NCBI GenBank assembly: GCA_914767715.1
Contig: OU612073.1
Span: forward strand, 7,750,001-7,814,000
Length of the DNA stretch: 64,000 nucleotides
Source of the DNA: Membranipora membranacea
Lineage: Eukaryota; Bryozoa; Gymnolaemata; Cheilostomatida; Membraniporidae
Direction of reading: 5' to 3'
A program made the translations under genes and the position numbers. Position 1 is the stretch's first letter. Every line of letters starts with the position of its first letter. Positions 1 to 11,412 of this stretch are shown one piece after another. The notes under the pieces are model-generated. The model was given only the letters and a program-made list of their open reading frames with translations. It searched no databases and was not told the DNA's origin.

Positions 1-419
1 AGTTTTCATTCGATAAACACTAGATTCATCAGAATCCGGCTCTGAGAGCCAGCTACAGGTCAACCTTGTTGTGTACCAACCTTTAATCATGTTGAGCAAA
101 GCAGCAGTTATTGAGACATGGCCAAACTCAGTTTGATTCTGCGAGTTAAAGCTCTGTGTGTAGTGACTGTGTAAGTTGTCTCCCTTGGCGTGCAAAACAT
201 TATACAGGGCTGTACCAGCTAGAGCAGATAACTCTACATTATCTGTTGCCTGCAAAGTAATGATATGTACTACTGATTGGAGACTTTGCCAATTGAAGTT
301 GATAATGTATTTTAGCATTGAGCGGTCGTCTTCAAACTATATCATTATTATAAAATTTGCACAATAGTTTTCATAGCCCAACTTTACTGAATTGTTTATA
401 TTCAAGGCATACAGTACAT

Positions 420-2667
420 TCAGTTTCTGTTAAGACGCGCTTTTGTTTCTTCAAACATTGAGTGTGTGAGCCCCAGCAACAGTTTATAAATGTCCAGGAA
501 GTCTCCTCCTTTGGTTCCAATCACAGACTTTGTGGCCTTAACGCCCTTCAAAAGAATTTAGTGTACCACCGGTAGCTACCCGCTGGCTGTCTGCCTGTGA
601 TAACACCTCATATTAGGAATCAGTCCCCCAGATAGTCACAGAGTCCTTCTCTTTATCTGTAATACTGTCGTTATGCTAAGATCTCACTATTATAGGTACA
701 TTAGAACAGGTTCATTCATTCTGTGAATGCGGAGGATTACTTCAAAAGCCGTGTAATAAGGCACCGCACCTCAATACTGGACTATTGCAATATCACTCTG
801 CCACCACAGAGGGAACAAACTTGTTCTTAAGTTACTCTGTTAGGTACTCACAGTTTGTCTATTAGGAGGGAACACAAGCAGAGTCAGTGAGGTGCAGATC
901 TCCTCTAGCTGACTCTTCACTTCAATATCAGGTGATGAAATCACTTCACACTGGCATACTGATATCAATAACTACAATGAGAAAACAATAACTTGAGATA
1001 AGAAATGTGATGACAAGAAAACTTTGTATGATGTTCTAAGGAATCTTTTATTGTACTTTTATCATTTTCAAATTCAACACACTATGAAGGTAAAGTACGA
1101 GTAAACTAAAAATTCTAATCTGTATTGAGACTGCAGATTTCCAGACAGATTTCTCCATAACATTTTTCATCTACAAAAGCTATCATTGGAAGCAACTAGA
1201 ATTCTGCAACGTCACAAAATTTTGGTTATCCCAATCGATAGCTTACAAAAAAGAAAAAATAGATGAAACATAGAAGAAAATGAAGGCTAATAATAATAAT
1301 AATTAAGTATATTTGTGAAACGCTTAATAAAATTGCAGAGCAAAAATTTCTAAGCGTTGGGGTTAATCATGACACGGGAAGATTTTCGTGTAACATAATC
1401 AAATTTATATCATGAAATAACAAATATATGGCTATTACATAGTTCACGAAAATCTTCCCCATGACACTGTTACATACCCTGAGAAGTCTCTGAAGTTTGA
1501 TTACAGTCTCAGGATTATTCTGGGACTGAGATGTAAATCTCAGATAATTCACTGTGGTGTCTACTATGGAAGTTATCACCTCACAGGTCCGAACAAACGA
1601 GAAGCTGTCCCATAGAAATATCACTGAAAAATATCAGAAGGCAAGTTTTTTAGAAAATCGCTCCTCTTTTCTAAGCCTTGACAGATCAGAGACCAAATAT
1701 CCGGTCATGGGAAGTGACTAACACCCCCTCCTCTAGGCTGAGAGTGCCTTCAACAGTTATTGGGAAAATAAATTTGAATAAGTATAAAACAAATAATGAG
1801 AGGACAACAGACATAAGAGCCTGACAGTGCCCACAAAGGACTTGAACTAAAATCGGCACCTCTGTCCCACAAGTGGCTTCTTTCTTGATGGCAATAAATA
1901 TCTTCTCAGTGAATGATTTGAGTATAAATTTGCATAAATATCATAAATTTGAAAGCATTCGAGCATATTGTTGCTTTGACTTCAAAAAACACGTTCTCAT
2001 TCCTCGATTGAACTGGACTTACTTTTATTGAGACATAATAATGTGATTTGTTGAGGCTCAGAGGGAATCAGCACGGATGCTCCATCTATGATGTGCTTCT
2101 TTAGTTGATCCCTTCCTGTCCCTTGGGCAGCTTTGAGCAGCTCCTGTAATAATAATCAGGACAAAATGTATGATTAATATTCAGGACCTGATCTTCGCTT
2201 TGCCCCGGCTGTATGTAAGGTTACCACAGGTAAGACAAACATGGACAATAACCGTTGTCAGCTCACAAGCAATCATTGGTCTATAATATGACCCTATCCT
2301 GTACTTAAATTGGCCATATTGCCTTGGGAACAGTTGCTCAATGATAATTAGCTCAATTCTCTCCCCCTAGTCCACTGAGTAAAAGTAAGATATAAGAAAC
2401 ATTTTTCACATGCGTATTGCACAAATTTTAATAAATCTCAAGCAGAATTGGTACTAGTTCAAGTGGAATGAATTAATTTGTTTGATAATATTTTTGACAA
2501 TAAACAAGTGCTGCATCAACAACCATGATTGAGATGATAATCTAACATAGTCAAATCTCTACTGACCTTACTCATCACCTTTAGAGGGTCATTCTTTGCA
2601 CTTATCTTTGCAGTTTTCTCAGGTGGTGTGTATGTTAGGAACCTTTCCAGTGACTCCATTCTAGGCC
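420..2667 (-). CDS. 3' part of an unrecognised multi-exon gene (five exons, 196 aa visible)
   Basis: I do not recognise this protein. Read on the minus strand, five exons join with consistent phases: 2667-2567, 2143-2023, 1623-1478, 950-852 and 545-420 (stop TGA at 420-422). Each intron has GT and AG ends; the exon 2 donor is AAAA|GTAAGT and the exon 3 acceptor is TTTTTCAG. The first visible exon begins in phase 1, so the gene starts further upstream. The peptide opens GPRMESLERFLTY, contains IFLWDSFSFVRTCEVI and VDTTVNYLRF, and ends LLLGLTHSMFEETKARLNRN. It looks like a soluble helical protein, with no signal peptide or membrane segment. Exons 1 and 2 recur at 12.66-13.22 kb with the frame kept, which supports their being coding. 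The acceptors of the last two exons are the weakest part. Upstream, about 2703-2890 carries more coding-like sequence (for example LIIEGLRTQPQGLIDRTMAI), but the implied intron would be only about 37 bases, so I left it out. Confidence 0.6.
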
Positions 2668-3227
2668 CTGCATACAGAGTAGGTCTCATACATTGATAAT
2701 ACACCGATTGCCATGATGTCTAAGACATTGAGCTTTGATAGAATTATGATAGCCATCGTCCTGTCAATGAGACCTTGAGGCTGGGTCCTCAAACCTTCAA
2801 TGATCAGGTTGCATTTGCCACGCCACAAAGCAAGTCACCTGAGACTTCAAGACTGCATTCAGCGCCTGGTGACAGTCTTTCAACATCACAACACTGGCTG
2901 ACAATTTCAAGATTGTCTTACATACGACATCCCATGACTGCCTTACAACATGACTTATTATGGATTGCCTGGGCAGGCCGTGCTCGCACCATTGGCTGGT
3001 CGAAGTGTCATTTGAGATGGAACTGACCATATATTTCTTGTCTAGGCCTACTACTAAATTTTAAGTGTACACTAACCTTTCCTTTGTGTTATCAAGATGT
3101 AAGTAAGTAATGCCAGGTTACTGTTACTCCTTGCTTTAACACACTATCTGTGAGAATGTTAAGTATGTAATAAGTCAGTAAACCCACAGTAAACTGACTA
3201 GTCAAATATGCAAATCAAATGGCCAAT
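2668..3227. other. Region upstream of the 0.4-2.7 kb gene with decayed exon-like sequence
   Basis: The minus strand of 2703-2830 and 2833-2890 reads like coding sequence (LIIEGLRTQPQGLIDRTMAI; MLKDCHQALNAVLKSQ), but I cannot join the pieces with sensible introns. The first piece is matched at about 13.29-13.37 kb and the second, with a stop, at about 17.58-17.64 kb. Either an upstream exon was misjudged or this is a pseudogenised stretch. Confidence 0.35.
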
Positions 3228-3660
3228 CTTTGCTGTTAGTCAACCTTTGCAAGATCCATTACAAAATAAAGTACAGTTGTGAAACACCCTTTACCAGTGG
3301 TTCCTACATATCGTAGCAGCGGGTGGATTGTGTATACCCACAAATGAGTGTAGCAAAAGTAGAGAGCTGAGCCTAGCATACACGCGCCCCAGCATGCAAT
3401 CACATGAATCCAACATGCATTCAGACAAGCACACTTTGCCTGCCATTGTACTCCTTTGTTCACCAAACAAAAGGCCTTTTGTTACACAACCCTCATAGGT
3501 GCATTGGGGCATGTCTCCCTGACATCGGCCCCCAGGGCCTATCCAACATACTACAGCATAGGTGTACTTTATTTTGTAATGCAATGGGGAGGGACTTCTT
3601 CATTGGCCCAATGAAGAAGTCCCTCCCCATTGATCTTGCAAAGGTTGACTAACAGCAAAG
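3228..3660. mobile_element. MITE-like inverted-repeat element with a central palindrome
   Basis: The ends are a perfect 29-base inverted repeat: 3228-3256 (CTTTGCTGTTAGTC...) matches 3632-3660 reversed. Both ends are flanked by AAT, a possible 3-bp target duplication. Inside, 3582-3606 and 3608-3632 form a perfect 25-base palindrome around one base. A second inner pair, about 3258-3276 and 3561-3581, is also inverted. No transposase is present. The 3-bp AAT flank also occurs at the 9307 element. Confidence 0.6.
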
Positions 3661-4205
3661 AATTAACACCTAATCTTGACCTTGGTATCAGGTAGTTTAC
3701 TCCTCCACACCAATAACTGGGGCACTCAGCTAATCTACTGGACTTGCATAGAATGCTGCAATGTGTCCTGTATTTAGTCACAAAAGTCTCAACTCAAGTG
3801 TGGACAAAAAAGTTCATGCTGTGTTGTGGAAAATATTAGGCTCACTGTAACACTTGATAGCTATAAATCATTTTCATTGGTTTAAAACTAAGTGCCTAAT
3901 ACCCCGAAATGCATTACGATATTCATATTTGGGCACACAACTCCTTTTTGTAATTATTTGAAATAGCTCATTTCATTTACACCTGTTTACACCCTGTGGT
4001 GTGCCATCTAACTATCCATATATATTCCTTGCCTGATTTATGGGATGAGATTTTTTAAGGCAATTTAACATCATTTCAATTATGATTTTCCTCACCATGC
4101 TATCTTCGGTTAGTCTTTTCCTCCATTAAGATGTTTTGATTAGAGTCAAACATATTTACACTCGGTTACTCTCCACTACCTTGAACACTAATGCGGTCTG
4201 TTTTT
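3661..4205. other. No gene or repeat recognised
   Basis: AT-rich, with stops in all frames. I see no splice-bounded reading frame and no clear inverted repeat. Confidence 0.4.
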
Positions 4206-5215
4206 TTCATGGACAATTTGAGTGTGTTAAAGACCATCTGCATTGGGAGGTCCCTGGGGCTCCCCGCGTATTTTACTGAAGATTGAAGATTGAGTGTTTT
4301 AAAAGTGAAGAAAATATTTGGTCAGTTTAAATGAAAAATCAATAAAAGATTCTATACTGGAATTCAGTCCAACAGTTTGGAGTGAGCTACCCAAGTTAGG
4401 TGTATTGGACAAACAACTCCGAAAAATAACAAATTTAAACTCATCAGCCAATCAAAACAAAACCAAAACTAGTAGATAACACCACAGTCCAGTTGTTTTG
4501 AAGAATTTATTCTGAAGATGCGAGTTTTAAAATTGAAGATTGATCTATTTTCTCTGAAGAAATTGAAGACAGCTTTGTGTGCAGGGAGCCCCGTCCCAGG
4601 TAGTATATCTAACACAATATTTGGATTCCCCATGTCTTTTTACATCTAGTGTCCAAGTTTCAAATCTCTGTGACCATTCTGTGAGGAATAATAACCTGGA
4701 ACAGAAGTGCTGAATTTATTGGTTAGAAATCTTCTTATTTGGGAATCCCTCCTTCAAAATTATGCATTGGCAGAAGTAACATTACCACTGTTGCAATGTG
4801 ACAAGCTGAAAATCGGTTGTTTTCTGTTGGTGTTTTCTTCCCATGAAATACCTTGTAACACTCCATTATCTTCTTCTAGTTGAGTTGAAATGTCCTCAAG
4901 TTAAGTAAGGAGATGGGTATCAAACACTATAAAGGTATTTCATGAGCAGAAAACAACAACAGAAATCACTAATATTAAAGTAATTGAGATGATGTGAGCT
5001 CCGCCCCTACGTCATCCTGAAGTAGGGATTACCAAATAAAAAGTTTTCTAGCCAATAAAGTCAGCACTTCTGTTCCAGGTTATTATCCCTCACAGAATGG
5101 TCACAGAGATTTGGAACTTGGACACTAAATGTAAAAAGACATGGGGAATCCAAATATTGTGTTAGATATACTACCAGGGACCTCCCAATGCAGATAATCT
5201 TTAAATTTCCATGGC
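4206..5215. repeat. Large imperfect palindrome interrupted by a MITE
   Basis: The left arm (about 4225-4255 plus 4599-4770) is repeated in reverse complement at about 5010-5205, with few mismatches over roughly 190 bases. Shared stretches include AACACAATATTTGGATTCCC and GAATAATAACCTGGAACAGA (one base differs in the other arm). The left arm is split by the insertion at 4256-4592; the right arm is uninterrupted. The loop (about 4770-5010) has no open frame. Confidence 0.65.
4256..4592. mobile_element. 337-bp MITE inserted in one arm of the palindrome
   Basis: The ends are GGGGCTCCCCGC (4256-4267) and GCAGGGAGCCCC (4581-4592), a 12-base inverted repeat with one mismatch. It is flanked by GTCCCT (4250-4255) and GTCCCA (4593-4598), a probable 6-bp target duplication. 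The other arm of the host palindrome (about 5170-5190) shows the empty site, which fixes the borders. The body carries several GAAGATTGAAG-like words and no coding capacity. Confidence 0.65.
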
Positions 5216-6576
5216 ATAAAAAGGCACAAAAACCATTATCACATAGTATGTTTTTTTTGTTTTTTTTATGTGAGGATAATTAATGAGGTTTTTGATAACA
5301 AAATCGTATTTGACAATGCTCTTTCCTATCTCATCAAAGCTTGATTGATGCCAATAATTATCTGCGATCAACTCAGTCTTAAAAATATGTAGCAGGAAAC
5401 GGGTGAACAATTTTCATTATCAGAGTCTTCCCGCTGATAATGGAAAATATGCAATATGTCTTGTGATTATTGCATCAACTTTTCTCACTGCCCCAAAAAT
5501 GGTATCAATCATTATCAATGTTTGTCAAGCAATTTTATTCATGTGGCATTGCAATGCAATTTATGATGATGAATAAAAATACATGATTTACACTGCATTT
5601 ACATCTCAACTTCTTCGCTTCTCAGCCAACCACTGCATTTGAACTTTGGCTTTACACATTCTCAGCTGCCATCCATACCAGATGTATGAGCGCCATACAT
5701 AACTTTTTATTCTACAATAAATCCCATTGAGCAAAAACTTGGCTCTTTTTTCATGGTATGTGATCAAACATTATTTTTATCATAGTTTCTTTGTTTTATA
5801 TACATAAAAAAAGTTAGTAAGACACATCTACTCCTTATCAGCTTGTTAGTAGAGTAACTTCCTTCAGACGCTTTTCTGCCTCAATAAACTGAAAAGCTTG
5901 TGTGTACATGTCTGCATCATGATTGATTGAAATAATCATGATGAATCATGGAATTCCCAATTTCCTTATATTATAGCCACAATATAATTCAAGATTGGGG
6001 GTGAGTTAAGCCAGACGCTCACATGGATTGGCTTTTGTAAAGAATAATGGGTAATAGCTATGAGCTTATCTTATTTTGACATTTCTTGCTGTGATATGGC
6101 GTAACCCACTATGTCTCATCCTGTCAATGTAAAGCCACACATATCATTAATTCGTCATTACTCATTTCTTCACGGATAGGGCAAGTATGTTACACTTCAA
6201 TAATATTTGGTTATTTTAAAAATTCTCACTCACAGTGTCATCCAAACAATCCATCTTGCTCACAAGAATTGCTACTGGTATCATGTTCATGAATTATAGA
6301 GCGCACACACATGAGAAAATCTGGTGATGAGGTGAGGTCTTTTAAACTAAAACTACACACTGTGTCTATAATCACATTATGTTCGGTTTGAGCTGTTAGG
6401 AGATATTGAAGTTCAACTGAAGAAGAAAGATTCAATTTCAATAATAATGCATGCTACAATTTTGATGCTAGGATGTATTGGTTATAGCCAACCTCCTGTT
6501 GGGTTGAATTGGGCGGGGATCTACAGAACCACCCTATGTTGGGTGATGAGGAATGGTTTAAAAATCACGTTGTCTG
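5216..6576. repeat. Upstream flank of IAP gene A, repeated near the other copies
   Basis: No gene is visible. Segments here (for example around 5740-5790, TTTTTTCATGGT..GATCAA, and 5985-6030, GATTGGGGGT..TTAAGCCAGA) recur diverged at 19.2, 20.88 and 28.24-28.50 kb. The IAP duplications therefore carried several kb of flanking DNA. I could not find a TATA box or first exon for gene A here. Confidence 0.45.
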
Positions 6577-6666
6577 TTGTTTAAAAAGAATACTAACTGG
6601 GCTGGAGTGATGGTGATCAGAAGAGGAATAAATTGTTTTACACCGTTTATTTTTCTTCCAGCAAAT

Positions 6667-9600
6667 ATGGAAACAAGATCTGCTGTACCAAAAACATACC
6701 ACAGGAAAAAGAAAAGGAAGAAAGAGAAACATGAGGCGCCGACCCACACCTCATCTCTGAGTTTTACGGACAGATTATCAACTTTCTTAGATTGTGAATC
6801 TAATAGAGTGATTGCAAGCTCATACGCTGTAGCGGGGTTCAGCTATAAGTCAGATTCAGACTCTATTCATTGTGATCAGTGCGGCTTGACGTTGTCTGGA
6901 TTTAGGGATCAGAATTATGATGCTTTCAGCCTACATAAAACTTACAGACCTGATTGTCAGTTTGAGGGTTCCAACAGCAGACTTGATCGTATCGGTGATG
7001 AAATTGATGACAGAGGTAAGTGGACATTGAAATAAGTTAACGGAGCTTGAATGAAGTTGTTCCTAATAATAAACATTGGATGGCATTTTCAATCGAAAGT
7101 AAAGCTGACCAATCAAGTTTGAACGGATTTTTGAATTTGAGATTCCACCTTTGGTACCTGTTCTCTTAATTCCCAAATACCTGAAGAAGATGACGATACA
7201 ATTTTGAGAAAGTGCGACTCAATTTGTGGTTAAGCCAGATCATTTGTTTACTCAACAATTCGTTGGGCGGAGCGAATCCAACCAATCAGGGCCAACAAAA
7301 TAGGCTAGGTATAACTTAATCTGCTGTTTGCTCATTGATTGCTAAAAGAATAATGTCAATGGAAAAACCTAGAAATAACAATGTCATGAATATACATGTG
7401 CCATTTAGGTTTTTATTTTACTCTCTCTGATTTAGAAACCAGTCCCAAGCCGAACATGCCTGAAGAAAATGGATCCCTGATGACCATACAGCAATCAGAT
7501 GGTGAGGAAAGAGCATCAAACCGCATATCTCCAAGCGACCCAACACACCGTCTCGCTAAGTATAAAACCAATAACCAAACCAGGTATAGAAATCTATCAC
7601 CCGTTTTTTGTGTTTCAACCACAAAAAGTTCCTAAGGTTTATGCACTTGAATTCACATTTGATTTAAATTGTTTTGTCAAAAACAGCGCTGATGTCCGAA
7701 GTTTGATTAGTCATTTGCCATGTATCTCTGTGCCTCGCAGTAAATTATATTTGAAGAATTCTTTGTTAATTTTACAGATACTCTAAACTTTTAAGGGAAC
7801 TTTCGAAAGCCAATGCAATCGGACGTTCACACTACCAAAATAAAATGCACTGTGAAATTTCACGGAGACGTACGTTACGGGATCAAACTCTTCCAAGCCA
7901 ACTCTCCTCTTCAAAACTAGCCAGCAAGGGATTCCACTATGGTAAACATAATTCTCCAATGGATTCATTCGAGAGATAAAAGCATAAGTATTCCCATTAA
8001 GCCTGGTACCCATCAACTGCATAACTGTCCCAGGAACTCATCTGCGATCATGCACGACCACTTGTGCATTGTTGTGATTGATGGGTACAAAATACACAGA
8101 GATCGCGCGTTTACAAATACCTTCGCACGAAAGTAGAATTGATTCTACTTTCGTGCGTTATGTTGTGCGATATGTTGTGCTGCATTTTGTGGCACCCACA
8201 AACTCTTTAATGATTGCCAGTGCAAAATCTTAGAAATTCCTGAGATTAAAAAAGCACATTGGTGGGTACAAGGCTTTAGCGATACATTTATCTTGTAACA
8301 ACTAACCATTTATTGGATGAGAAATTTTTGTATTCAACATGAGTTGACCATGGACCTGGTAGCTAGCAAATTTTCTGATAAAAATTCATCGAAAGGTGTC
8401 CATCAGGAAGGCCGAGACAGTTTACTATGACACATGCTTATATTTTACAATTTTTATAAAAAAGTATGGCTACCCATTGTTTAATGAGGGTATGCATGGC
8501 AGCAACTTTTCATCAGAACAATTAAAACATTAAAGCTTGCGATTGCAATACAATACAATCAATCAAACCTTTGTGTTTACCAGGTGGCTGCAATGAGGAT
8601 ATGGAACTTCAGATCAAGTGCGCCTTCTGTAAGACTGTGATCTCACTCATAGAAGGAGGCTGCTCTATCTCGGAAATCATCAAACGCCACTACAGTCTCG
8701 AGCCTGACTGTGTATTTCTGAGAGGTATTTATCTGGTAACCAAAATTTGGGCTGTCCGTTTTTTTGCATTTTTCACAGGTTTTTTTCTTCTTCATCAATG
8801 CTCAAATTCTGAAAGAGTTACATGGAACATAGGCTATGGTGTTAAAAACATAGTTTGAAAGCACCAATGTGATTTTATGATATCCAATAATCTTCATTCA
8901 TTCGTAACGATCAGGACATATTACGATTTTAACATTATAAAGAAGTAATTTTTTATCGTGTAGGAAATCCAACTCTGAATATTCCAAATATATACAGCAA
9001 ATCATTCTGGGATTACTCTGGAACAGAGGAGGACCACCACTCAGATTCATTGTCGGCTTTAGGAGTAAACAACAACTTTGCTAAACATCCTCTGCTTGCC
9101 GTACCAGACATCAGGTCATCTACATATCTTACCTTCCCACACACGTACAGATCTATTGTAGATGTGGATCTATTATCTGAAGCAGGATACTTCTATGAAG
9201 GTAAGATAATTGGTACAGTCATCAATGAACTTCACTCGATAATAGAGAATTATTTTGAAGCTCGAACCGAAGCCTGATTATATCATTATCTTGACTCAAT
9301 ATCAATAGGTAAATTCGCAGCCTTGGTATTTATATTAAATAATCAATAAATAATCAAAATTAATAGGAGATAATTCTAAGTTTCATGTCATGAAACTTAG
9401 AATTACCTCCTCATTGGTGATAGGGAGATAACTTGAATTCAAGTTGGATTCAGTTGGATTTCCCGATGAAAATGGGATTTCCATTGATTATTAATTTATT
9501 ATTTAATATAAATACCAAGGCCGCGAATTTACCTAATGGGTGGGTTGTAAATACCAAACTGAAGAGTCAGTGGGTTTGTAATTGACGCACAAACGCCCAC

Positions 9601-10923
9601 AACATCTTTATGGCTGTGAAAAAACTAATGTTATCAAATGTTTATAAGTTCTGTTGATAATTTGAAGCTTGTGGAATGATGCTTGTGAAATTTGTAATAT
9701 GAATTAGACAGGGCTCTTTCTTACTTATATTGGCAATGATGTTAAATATGCAAACATTTCAATCTTTAGGTGATGCTGACTCAGTCACTTGTTTCTACTG
9801 TGGATGTAAGTCAGCAAAGTGGAGAACTGGGGAAGATGTATGGAAGAGACATGCTAGAACATCTCCCAGCTGTCAACATGTGCTCTCAACTAAAGGTGCC
9901 GAATTTGTTCCTGAAACGTTACAAGAACTGGAAGAATACCAGCCACCAAGAGTCGAAAATCTTATACAAGTGAGTAGCAAAGTAGAAAAAACACTATGCA
10001 TATTACAGATTTGAAAGTTGAATTGAAATCCTGTTATTTTCGCATTATCCTCAAAACTCATTCTGGAGTATCCCATTTCTTTCCCAGAATGTCACAACGA
10101 GAATGATCCGACCCAGATGGGATGCGCCAGCTATAAGAAAAGCTATAGAAATGGGTATAGATAGGTCTCACCTCAAAACAGTTCTCATCAATAGAATAAA
10201 AGTAAGTGGACAAGTTTTTTACCGACTGCTACAAGCATGTAGCCTAGGATTCATTTAGGGAAAATCAATTTTTGACCAACTTAGATTATTAATAGTTACA
10301 ATTACCAACCAATAGCACCAACAGTTAACACCGGGCTTGTTGTCTCTTATTTTCATTCATTTCAGAAAGGACACAGGGACTTTAGATACCTAGCAGAAGT
10401 GATTCAGGCTGTCAACGATCTGAAGGTTTCACCCTCACGTCTGAGCGGTAATGAAACATGCGAAAAGCTTCCTGAAGTAGTACAGCTCCCTCACAGCGGT
10501 GAATCAGGCAGTGAAGAGAATGCTGGCAGCACAGAAGAGGCAGAAGTACATGACAGCAACAGCGACTCTCCCCGAGCAGAAAATGTACAAGAACTCGATC
10601 CGCCATCTCTATCACCCCCATCACTCCAAACTGAACCTGAGCCGAGAATTGAAATCAGTTTTAGGGACACAGTAACACAACTCACATGTAAAATCTGCTT
10701 CTCAGGAGTGGTTGGAATCATATTCCTACCATGCGGACACCTTATGTGTTGTGTATCATGTGCTCCTGCTATGGTAGATTGTCCTATATGTAGGAAAACA
10801 ATCAACGGCCAGTGCAGGCTTTTATGCCTTGATCAGTTCAGGTGCTCTCACAAAGCTTATTCCAAAAAAAACTATCTGTTAAAAAAGCCTAAAGAATACT
10901 CTCTTCATTTATCATTCAATTAA
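6667..10923 (+). CDS. IAP gene A: BIR-BIR-BIR-UBA-RING protein with an altered C-terminus
   Basis: Eight exons: 6667-7015, 7436-7583, 7778-7941, 8584-8724, 8964-9200, 9770-9969, 10088-10201, 10366-10923. They total 1911 bases (636 aa) with every phase matching. The ATG at 6667 lies just after the acceptor TTCTTCCAG. A Lys/Arg-rich stretch at residues 13-21 may act as a nuclear signal. BIR1 (about 36-99) has ligands C69, C72, H90, C97; BIR2 (about 210-266) C233, C236, H256, C263; BIR3 (about 318-388) C354, C357, H374, C381. A UBA-like region spans about 420-471. The C3HC4 RING has C559, C562, C574, H576, C580, C583, C590, C593. Family role: BIRs bind caspases or IAP-binding-motif proteins and the RING transfers ubiquitin. 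Compared with B and C one base is missing at about 10809/10810, so residues from 600 are a foreign 37-residue tail instead of the family-type TVQAFMP ending. Confidence 0.85.
7998..8279. mobile_element. Possible MITE in intron 3 of gene A with a central hairpin
   Basis: The ends are imperfect inverted repeats: TTAAGCCTGGTACCCATCAA at 7998 and the reverse complement of TTGGTGGGTACAAGGCTTTA ending at about 8279. The centre, 8124-8157, is a hairpin with 16-base perfect arms (CGCACGAAAGTAGAAT) and a 2-base loop. Introns 3 of B and C lack it. Confidence 0.45.
9307..9534. mobile_element. 228-bp MITE in intron 5 of gene A, absent from B and C
   Basis: The ends AGGTAAATTCGC (9307) and GCGAATTTACCT (to 9534) extend into about 50 bases of inverted repeat. 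The flanks are AAT on both sides. The matching introns of B (about 25670) and C (about 34862) have the uninterrupted site ATCAATGGGTGGGTG. Inside is a smaller palindrome around TTTCATGTCATGAAA. Confidence 0.75.
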
Positions 10924-10960
10924 GATTTTTCATTATATTATTATTTATTATTTTAATTTC

Positions 10961-10966
10961 AATAAA
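10961..10966 (+). terminator. Poly(A) signal of IAP gene A
   Basis: AATAAA lies 38 bases after the frameshifted stop, inside a stretch (TTTCAATAAA) also present 3' of genes B and C. Confidence 0.6.
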
Positions 10967-11323
10967 GAAACCAGTATTACACGTCAACTTTTGACAAACT
11001 TGTACTTGTTGAATTTTCAGTAGAAAATTGTTCATTTTTAAACACGGACAATCAGGGTCACATGACCCTGATCAACAGGATCTTGTCTTAATATAAATTT
11101 GTTTAGCATACTGATATTTGTGTGGTTATGTCTCATAGGCTGACTGGTGTACTCACCCAATACATATTGGATCAATGTTGCATAGCTTAGCATTAGATCA
11201 AGCATGATCCAATTTGCCTGCATTTAGGTTTTGAGCCGCTGCCAGCTCACCAGTAGAAAGGGAATGACTGAACAATTGGATTGACTGGGCAATTGGATCA
11301 AACTTAGACCAAGTTTGGTCCAT
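10967..11323. other. 3' flank of gene A
   Basis: No gene is visible. A hairpin centred near 11062 (ATCAGGGTCA / TGACCCTGAT) lies about 95 bases past the poly(A) signal. Words such as TTAGCATTAGATCAAG recur inverted near 11440-11460. Confidence 0.4.
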
Positions 11324-11412
11324 TTGCCTGCATTCCTGTAGCTCCCGATCCACTGGTCACGCCACAGGCCTGCCGTGTGACCAGTGGAAGGGAGCAACAG
11401 GAATGCAGGCAA
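11324..11412. repeat. Long hairpin with 36-37 base arms
   Basis: The left arm 11324-11360 (TTGCCTGCATTCCTG...CACTGGTCAC) pairs with 11377-11412 reversed, with about two mismatches; the loop is about 16 bases. The flanking words CAATTGGATCAAACTT occur on both sides, so this is probably the core of a small non-autonomous transposon. Confidence 0.55.
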
